This document shows, one piece after another, positions 57,289 through 64,000 of a stretch of 64,000 bases of DNA. The stretch is from Rhodosporidiobolus odoratus (Eukaryota > Basidiomycota > Microbotryomycetes > Sporidiobolales > Sporidiobolaceae), in NCBI GenBank assembly GCA_034387635.1, contig JAOANU010000004.1, positions 124,001 through 188,000 of the forward strand, written 5' to 3'. How positions within the stretch are numbered: position 1 is the stretch's first letter; each line of letters starts with the position of its first letter. The notes beneath the pieces are model-generated. The model did not search any database. It was given only the letters and a program-made list of their open reading frames with translations, and was not told the origin of the DNA. The position numbers and the translations under genes were made by a program.

Positions 57289-59102
57289 CTAGCCGCCGAA
57301 CCTCGCCAACCTTCTCTGCCGCAATTCCTCCATAGTCGGGCTGTCCTCTTCTTCCGGCTTAGCTTCAACAACCTGACGTCCTCCAGCTTCTGTTGAAGGA
57401 CCCGCCGCGGCCAGCGATGCCTGGATGGCACGTTCCAATTCTTCTTCTTCTGCGAGAGCGGCACGAGACTGTTGCTAAACCAACCAAGAGGAAGCAAGGG
57501 TCAGTCACTGCACCCATTGTTCAAAGCCGCTCAAACCTAACCCGTCCGAGGCTGAGAGTGTGAAGAGAGGAAAGAATCGGCGAGTGAGACGAATGGCGCA
57601 CCTTTCCTTCCGCCCCCCTTGACCCACCCCCGCTTGCCCCCACGCCTCCTCCCTCATCCACCCCGTCCTGCCCGCTTACCCTCAGACTCTCCCTCACAGC
57701 CCTAGCCATCATCTCCTCCTCATACGCCTCTTCTCCCAGTCCCATCTGTCCACCCGCACCCGTTTGCGCCTCCAGCTTCCGCCTCTGCCTCCGCCCTTCA
57801 CTACCACTCAAGCTCCCGTTTCCGTACGTTGCAAGATCCTCGATGAGGACATCATCCTCTGAGTCTGAAAGCGTAAGCGAAGCGGGTCGTTTACCCTTGT
57901 TCCGTGAGGACGCGTCCGAGGTTGAAGAGAAAGCGGAAGAGCCGAAGGAGAGAGAAGGGTAGAGAGCTGAGGAAAAGGGGTTCTGTGGCTTGGACGTCGA
58001 CGCGTAGCTGTTCGGGTAGGGTTGGGAGGAGGGACCCGCAGTAGAGGAGGAGGAAGAAGTAGAGCCGAGAGAATGGCCTTCACCGCTGAAGGAGGTGTTG
58101 ACTGAGGAAGGGTTATTGCTGTAAGCGCCACCGCCATCGGGAGGGGGGAGGCTGACGGCTTTCTCGTCGGCGGCGCAGGGTGGGAGACCCTCCACAGCCG
58201 AATCGGCGGAAGGGACAACGGCAAAGATTGAGTAACCTGTGCGACGCCGTGTTTTGGGTGAGTATTTACGGCAGACTCGTTCCGTTGTGAGCATGAAGGG
58301 CTCACCTTGATTTTCGGCCTCCCGCAGAGTAAGGCCAAGGTACATAGAGCTGACCCAGCTAGGTTGCGACACACACGAGTCGAGGTTGTAGAACCTGTCT
58401 GGGGAGCGACCAAAGCGGCGGATAGAGAACCAGTGGAGTTGATGGTTGAGTAGGAAAGCCTCGACGAGTCTGTGAAACGAGCAATGAGTACAGGAGAGAA
58501 TCGGTCGAGCGGAAAAAGCGTACTCTGGAAACTTGTGCACAGCTTCCATGTCCTTACTGCCCCACCTCACCAAGCGAAGACCGAGAACCTCCATGGCCTT
58601 CTCCATGACTGCGCGGCACGAGGCCAAGGTCTGATCAGCCTTCTTGCACCTTTTCCGGGACAAGACAGCGGAAAAACTGAGGCCCGCGAGGACGCACCTT
58701 GAACCGAAAAGAACCCGCTATCGTCATAATTCTGACTCTCGCCTTCACCTCTCAAATGTGTACCGGGATCTAGCTGAGCCGCCTCCATCGCGTCGAGTTG
58801 CCTGGCGATGTCTGCCAAATCCTGCGGCGTAAAGAGGGAGGACTGGAGGAGGTTGTTGAGGGCGTGTTGGCCGCAGAGCATGCTACCCGCTGCAAGGAAA
58901 AGCGGGCAGATCGGAGACTGTTAGCGCGGACGCAATGCAAACTCGGCAGCGGTGCATGATTCCTCGAGAGTGGAGCAGGCAGAGGGAGAGGACGAACGTT
59001 CTTGCTGCAATGGGGCTTCTTCAGTAAGGCACACAAAGGCACAGCAGCAACGAGGGCAAGAGGACGCACCTTCTCGTGATAGATATGCTGGACCAAATCC
59101 AT
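57289..59102 (-). CDS. ATXN3: Josephin-domain deubiquitinase (ataxin-3-like)
   Basis: Cysteine protease that trims ubiquitin chains. Exon 1 (59102-59070) encodes MDLVQHIYHEK, a 7-nt microexon (58998-59004) supplies QE and the first base of the next codon, and exon 3 from 58889 gives PGSMLCGQHALNNLLQ. The catalytic Cys is in MLCGQH. The Josephin domain continues FTPQDLADIARQLDAMEAAQ, NYDDSGFFSVQ, VMEKAMEVLGLRLVRW, FLLNHQLHWFSIRRFG (catalytic His) and RFYNLDSCVSQPSWVS (Asn/Asp). A long Ser-rich linker with SLTLSDSEDDVLIEDL precedes two ubiquitin-interacting motifs. These are EEEMMARAVRESLRVS and, in the last exon, EEEELERAIQASLAAAG. The end is MEELRQRRLARFGG at TAG 57289. No polyglutamine tract is present. 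The sirtuin follows on the same strand. Confidence 0.94.
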
Positions 59103-60004
59103 CTTTGAGAGATCGGAAGGAAGGACGGGAAGTGGGGGAACGGGTCTGCGAGTGCGGGTGGTATGGGTAAGCGGACGAGCGTGCGGAGGACTGTCAGGTA
59201 GTCTGTTGCTGATACTTGAGCCTGTTGCGTGGCTCTGCCCGCTTTGCTGACCCAGTCCCGCTCATGTCAGCCGCTATTGATGGCAACGGTCGGTGTCGCC
59301 TCGTCGTCACCCCGTGCCGCTCCGAGATTGGTTGCACAATCCCGATACATACTCGCGGCGACAGTGCGAGAACCCCAAACACACCTTGTCCCGTATTGCG
59401 TGAGGTCGAGTGTCGTAAGCGAAGTCGGGAGAAGGGGCCGTAGCGTCGGAGTCGTTGCGTTGATGAATCGCTCGAGCAATGATGATGCTTGAGATCTTGG
59501 TAAATGCCGAGTCCGAAGAGTCAGCGAGTCCAGAGAATCTTGTGCGAGTGCAAGAAGGAAAGGCAGGAAAACTCTCGAGGGGACCTTTCGCCGATCGCTC
59601 TCGTATGACACGAAAGCAGGTATACAGCATCTAGGAGTTGTCTGGATAGTATTAGACTCTCCTGGACGAGCCAGGAGAGAGGAGAAGGAGGAGGTGCCCA
59701 GTACTTTTTCTTTTTCTTCTTTCAACCGCGATTTTCGCGATCTTCTCGGCCTTCTGGGTTCGGCGCCTGCGTGTTCACTGCCGATGACTCGGACTAGGCT
59801 GGTCGTAGCTGCAAGTCGAACTGCTTGCCTGGATTATACCCGTTGCGCCGGTCGGACTTCCCCGCGTTGAAGCCGCCGAGTTCATCTTGGTTACAATTGG
59901 CTCTCGAGGCTATCGATCTCACTTTGACTGCTTACTGCTTAGTCTTTCGTATTTATAACAGCGCCATCGTGCTACATCGGTCCCAGCCCTGCCCGCTCTA
60001 GGCG
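59103..60004. promoter_or_regulatory. Divergent region, Josephin/Zn2Cys6 regulator
   Basis: 902 nt head-to-head spacer. The regulator side holds a TATA-like TATTTATA (59950-59957) and a T/C-rich tract (59705-59735). No gene was recognised in it. Confidence 0.5.
59950..59957 (+). promoter_or_regulatory. TATA-like element TATTTATA
   Basis: 48 nt upstream of ATG 60005, the same octamer as at 43776. Well placed for a core promoter with a very short leader. Confidence 0.45.
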
Positions 60005-63000
60005 ATGCAACCATACGCCCCCATCGCCTCCACTTCCTCCAGTTTGATCAACTCGTCGGCTCCCGACTCGACCAAGGCTTTCGGTACGAAGAGGGCTGCA
60101 GACAGCTCAGCGAGGGGCACATCTCAGGTGCGTGCCATCGCCTCTGCAACGCCGTCGAGCCGACGGGGCTGACCTGCTACCCTTCCCGTGGTCCTCGTCG
60201 TTGACACCTTGACTGGGTGCTCTTTTCTGGCAGACGCCCGAGACCGGCGCGGCGACCAAGAAGAGCCGACAAAGGCAAGCGCTCAGCTGTCAGGAATGTC
60301 GACGGTGCGTGATGAACCTTTTCACGTCGCTCCGTCCCGCGTTCGTTCCCCGGTAGCAGCCCGTGCAAGGCTGCCTCGAACGGGCCTTGTGGCCCAACAC
60401 TCCTGACCATTGTCTGCTGGCAGACTCAAGCTCAAATGCGACCGTACTTGGCGTAGGTCTCTTTCTTCGCGTTGTCTCCTCTTTTATCGGCTTGCTAAAC
60501 TAACCTTACCTTGAATGTACAGCCTGCTCCTCCTGCCGCAAACGTGGTTGCTCCGACATCTGTCCCACCGGAGTGTCAAAACCGCCAGGCAAAGCCGTCC
60601 GCGTGGCCGCCGAGTTCGGCGCTCTACTGCGCAGGGTTGACGAGCTCGAGTCGCTCGTGCGGGATCTTGGCGGGGTAGCTCGTATCCCGCCTGCGCTGAA
60701 CCTGGAGGAGGCGACGAAGAGGAGTACGACAGTAACGAAAGACTTGGAGAGGGAGATTGAGGGGAAGAGAGAAGAGGACAGTGGGGAGGAATACGAGGGG
60801 CGAGAGCAGGAAGAAGAAGATGTCAAGCCGGATGATGAAGCCCTGAGGAGCGTACTAGTCGGGGTCGGAAGTCTCAGTATAGGAGAGAGTGGCAGGACGA
60901 GGTTCTTGGGGCCAGCGGCGGGCAGTGCTTACTTTTTCGAGGTACGGTTCTTGCGCTTCGTGCCGTCCTTACTAGCTTGAACTGACGTTCCCATGCACAG
61001 GACGACGATCCGGCTACTGCATCCTCCGCAGATGGAGGTTCTGTACTCGAAGAAGACCCTCTGGCTGCGGACCAAATCGCCCGTTATCCCTTCATCCAAC
61101 TCGGCAGCCTCTATCCCAAAGCGAGCGAGATCGAGCGACTGCGGACGTTTTTGCCACCTACTGAGGAAGCGAAGAGGCTCAGCGACAACTATGTATGTCT
61201 CGATGTTCTCTTGAGCACAGGAGTACAGTGGCTGAGCATGTCGGTGTCGCAGTGGAACTACCTCTCCTTTCAGTTCACACCGGTTTCCGCAGCCGACTTT
61301 TGGAACGACTACTTCCCGTCTGCGTATACGCCTCATGCGCCACATCCATCCAAGCTCGCCTGCGTCTATGTCATCCTGTCCCTTGGCGCTGTCTTCGATC
61401 CCTCCGCTCCTTCGACGCCCAACCCGACGGCCCATACCTATTTTACCCTTTCTCAGACCGTTCTCTCCGCTTCCCGCTTTCTTGCCAACTCGACCCTGGC
61501 CGCTATCCAAACTCTCCAACTGTCGGCGAATTACCTACTGAACTATCACGACTTGCGAGAAGGCGGGGAGTCCTTTTTCCCCGTTTTGGGAATGGCGATG
61601 CGGATGCTTGTCGTTCAAGGTCTGCAGCGGGACGGCGAGAGCTTTGGCCTTGCTGGCGAAGAGCTCAATAGGAGGAGAAGGGTGTTTTGGGAATTGGTCA
61701 CGCTCGAACGAATGCAGGGTGCGTTGCGTCCCTCGTTTCTTGGCGCTCTGCCTGTTATCATCCGCCTGATCTCTCTCAGCGCAGCCTTCATCTCTGGTCG
61801 CCCATACACGCTCTCGAATGCCCACTTCGACACGAAGATGCCGGAGGATGCGGATGCGTACCAGACGGCGAAATGGAAGCTAGGACTGCTCATTGTACGT
61901 TATCACAACGGACGTCTGCTTTGGGTCTCCCTACTCACGCTGTGTTGTTCACAGGGCAAAGTCATCGATGGCGCTTTCTCCGTCGCTACCCCTGTCTACA
62001 AGACTATTCTCGATCTCGATCAAGACCTGCGCAACCTCGTCCAGTCTTTCCCGCCTGCCATCCGCTCCGGCGCTCTCCCGCAAGATGCGTTGATCGGAAA
62101 ACCGACCAGCATACCCCAATTACCGCTTCCGCCCAATCAGCCGGAGAAGGATCTAGTCACACGAATGCGGGAATATACGCTAGATGCCGTGCGCTTATTC
62201 TCTTGCTCTCTCCCTCTCCTCCATGCGTGAGGTTTACCAGTCTCCTCTCCACTCCAGATGTCTTCCCAAGTACTCTTCTACCTCCACAAACCTGGCTTCG
62301 CACAAGCGCTCTCTCTGTCTCCGGAAGAACCCCTCAAGTCTCCCTGGGCCGCATCGGTCGCCGCAGTCGTCCTCGAATCCTCCGTCTTCCTCCTCGCACT
62401 TGCGAAGTCTTGGACACGTCTTCACCCCGTCGCGAGCAGATGGTGGCACATCTACTTTCACTCCGTATCGGCCTCGGTCGCCCAGGCGTCGCTCGTCATC
62501 AAGAGCCCGAAGTCGATGCTTGCGCCGCATGCCTGGAGGCAGCTCAACGAGGCCTGCGAGGTCTTCGAGGTCGCGGGAGCAGAGGGAGCGCCAGTGGCCG
62601 CCTTCGTTCCGCGGTTGCGGACGCTTCGGGAGAAGGCCTACGTGTCCCTCACGAACACCATATCCGTCCCACTCGGGCTTGGCGTACCCTCCCCAGTCTC
62701 TACTACCGAGGAAGACGCCGCCGACGCGAGTCTGTCTATCCTCGGCGCTCCGACTCGATTGGAACGCAAGCAGAAGAGGAGAACCCCTTCGACAAATGGA
62801 TTGGTCAATACCTCCTTGACGTCCGTCAGCAGCGGTCACGGCTCTTCTCCCGCCGCCAATCCATCTTCGTCTCCCTCTTCTCCCTTCAACACTTCTCCCG
62901 CTCCTTCAGCCGACCTCAATCCGGTCGCCGCATTTCCTTCTACCGCGCTGGCTGAGATGCTCACTGCGACTAGTGCCCTTTCCGCTCACGCTCCGCCAGT

Positions 63001-64000
63001 GTCTACCACACCTGCCATCGCCGGTCCAATGGAGCTGATGCCAGCTCAACCATATACACCGTTCGACGAGCCCTTACCTCTCCAGCAGAACGGCAGCGTT
63101 TCTTCCGCCTCGACCACGGCCCAAACCTCCCCGGCAGCTTTCCACCCTGGCCTCCCTCCGTCCCTCCCGCTTTCGCTACAGGATCGAGCTACAATGGCGG
63201 CTTACTACCAACACCTGGCAAGCGTTGGCGACTATCCTCCCTATCCTCATTCGTATGCCTCTCAACCTCACCCTCAGGCTCAAGGTGAACCAACCTTTCT
63301 AGAAGGCTACCGCCGCCCGTCTACCGCTTCCGAGACATCTCCCGCCTTCCCACCTCCTTCATCGTCAACCTCATCCTTACAAGCCGGCAATCCAGCTCAG
63401 CATTCCGCCTTCGACGCCTTCTCGGCGTATACCGCCGCTTTTCCGCCTCCGTCTCATCCAACCGCACCAAGTACCGGTGCAGGCTTACCCTTTCCCTCTT
63501 CCTCGTTCTCCTCGTATGGGCGTTCACAGGCACATGCAGGAGAACAGCCCAGTGATTTCCCTCTCCCTCTTCCGCACCCGCACCCAATCTCCCCACCCCA
63601 AGACTCGTTGAGTACCCTATACCCTTCCTCAACATCGGCCTCTTTCTCTCCCTCGCCCACGACCTCAAGTTTTAGCCATCATCATCCCAATACCAAATCA
63701 TCGACATCACAACCAGGACGAGGAAACGCACCTTCGCCGTTCGAGATGGGGATGGGGATGGGCATGCAAGGGTTTGCCGGGTCCCAGTTGCCCTTCAGAA
63801 GCGGGACGGGAAATGATGCAGAGGGTGGAAAGGAAGGAAGAAGAGATCAGAATGGGATGGATCGAGACGAGTCTGACTGGGATGGGTGGGCTTGTACGTT
63901 TTGTCAAAAAGTCTTTTTCTCTTTCTTCTGACCCGTCCCTACTCCTTCCTTCAATCCTATACCCTACCGATCCCTACCTTTTCTTTCCTGCCTGTACCTC
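60005..64000 (+). CDS. Zn2Cys6 fungal transcription factor (3' partial)
   Basis: Start ATG 60005 (MQPYAPIASTSSSLINSS). Exons of 29-70 nt assemble the binuclear zinc cluster. ALSCQECRR is joined through a 29-nt exon (60424-60452, LKLKCDRTW) to PCSSCRKRGCSDICPTG, giving six Cys with the Lys/Arg-rich DNA-contact loop. A dimerisation-type helix follows (EFGALLRRVDELESLVRDLG), then an acidic linker. The Fungal_trans middle homology region is about 61090-62230: WNYLSFQFTPVSAADFWNDY, KLACVYVILSLGAVFDPSA, FFPVLGMAMRMLVVQGLQRD and RRRRVFWELVTLERMQ. The remainder is Pro/Ser/Gln-rich low-complexity sequence, presumably an activation region. A GTACGT donor at about 63894 after DWDGWA indicates the gene continues past the window. 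Target genes are unknown. Confidence 0.9.

Overview
The window looks like GC-rich nuclear DNA of a basidiomycete yeast. Genes are densely packed and cut by many short introns (about 50-110 nt, GT...AG). Proteins carry long Ser/Pro/Gly-rich disordered stretches, and the repertoire is typical fungal (Zn2Cys6 regulator, Atg13, subtilase, cutinase-family esterase, NCS1 permease). A red yeast of the Pucciniomycotina (Rhodotorula/Rhodosporidium-like) is my inference from style, not a measured placement. Gene spans below run from start codon to stop codon and include introns; most internal exon boundaries were placed by eye from splice signals plus protein motifs.

Layout, left to right. 1-1694 (+): 3' part of a TOK1-type potassium channel. 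1929-2907 (-): GNAT acetyltransferase, poorly resolved. 3049-8602 (-): very large disordered acidic protein. 9140-12940 (+): DNA polymerase eta (RAD30). 13145-14663 (+): nuclear-type thiol peroxidase. 15265-16236 (-): dithiol glutaredoxin. 16563-21025 (+): ATG13. 21676-23227 (-): Gfo/Idh/MocA oxidoreductase. 23601-27758 (-): CSE1 exportin. 28200-32451 (-): FGAM synthase ADE6. 32452-34385: the largest gene-poor gap. 34386-38548 (+): topoisomerase III with an elaborate zinc-finger tail. 38783-40985 (-): NCS1 nucleobase permease. 41347-43110 (+): CDC123. 44156-46060 (+): membrane-anchored PC-esterase/SGNH-like protein. 46491-50323 (-): secreted subtilase. 51389-52543 (-): secreted cutinase-family esterase. 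53251-54591 (-): Cys-rich/coiled-coil protein of unknown function. 54753-57098 (-): Hst3/Hst4-type sirtuin. 57289-59102 (-): ataxin-3-like Josephin deubiquitinase. 60005-64000 (+): Zn2Cys6 transcription factor running off the end.

Most genes are ordinary housekeeping genes with no operon-like logic. Three loose themes stand out. Genome-maintenance genes (RAD30, TOP3, the sirtuin) and the peroxiredoxin carry ACGCGT (MluI cell-cycle box-like) motifs upstream of their starts. A peroxiredoxin and a glutaredoxin sit tail to tail. Two secreted hydrolases sit in tandem.

The most unusual observations are at the level of gene structure. Three microexons of 7, 10 and 15 nt each supply residues inside or next to a signature motif: the Josephin N-terminus, a TOP3 zinc knuckle and the peroxiredoxin active-site loop. 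There is also a GC-AG intron in the protease and an in-frame TAA in the peroxiredoxin followed by 45 well-behaved codons. I found no mobile element, CRISPR array, rRNA or tRNA, and no convincing new multi-gene system.
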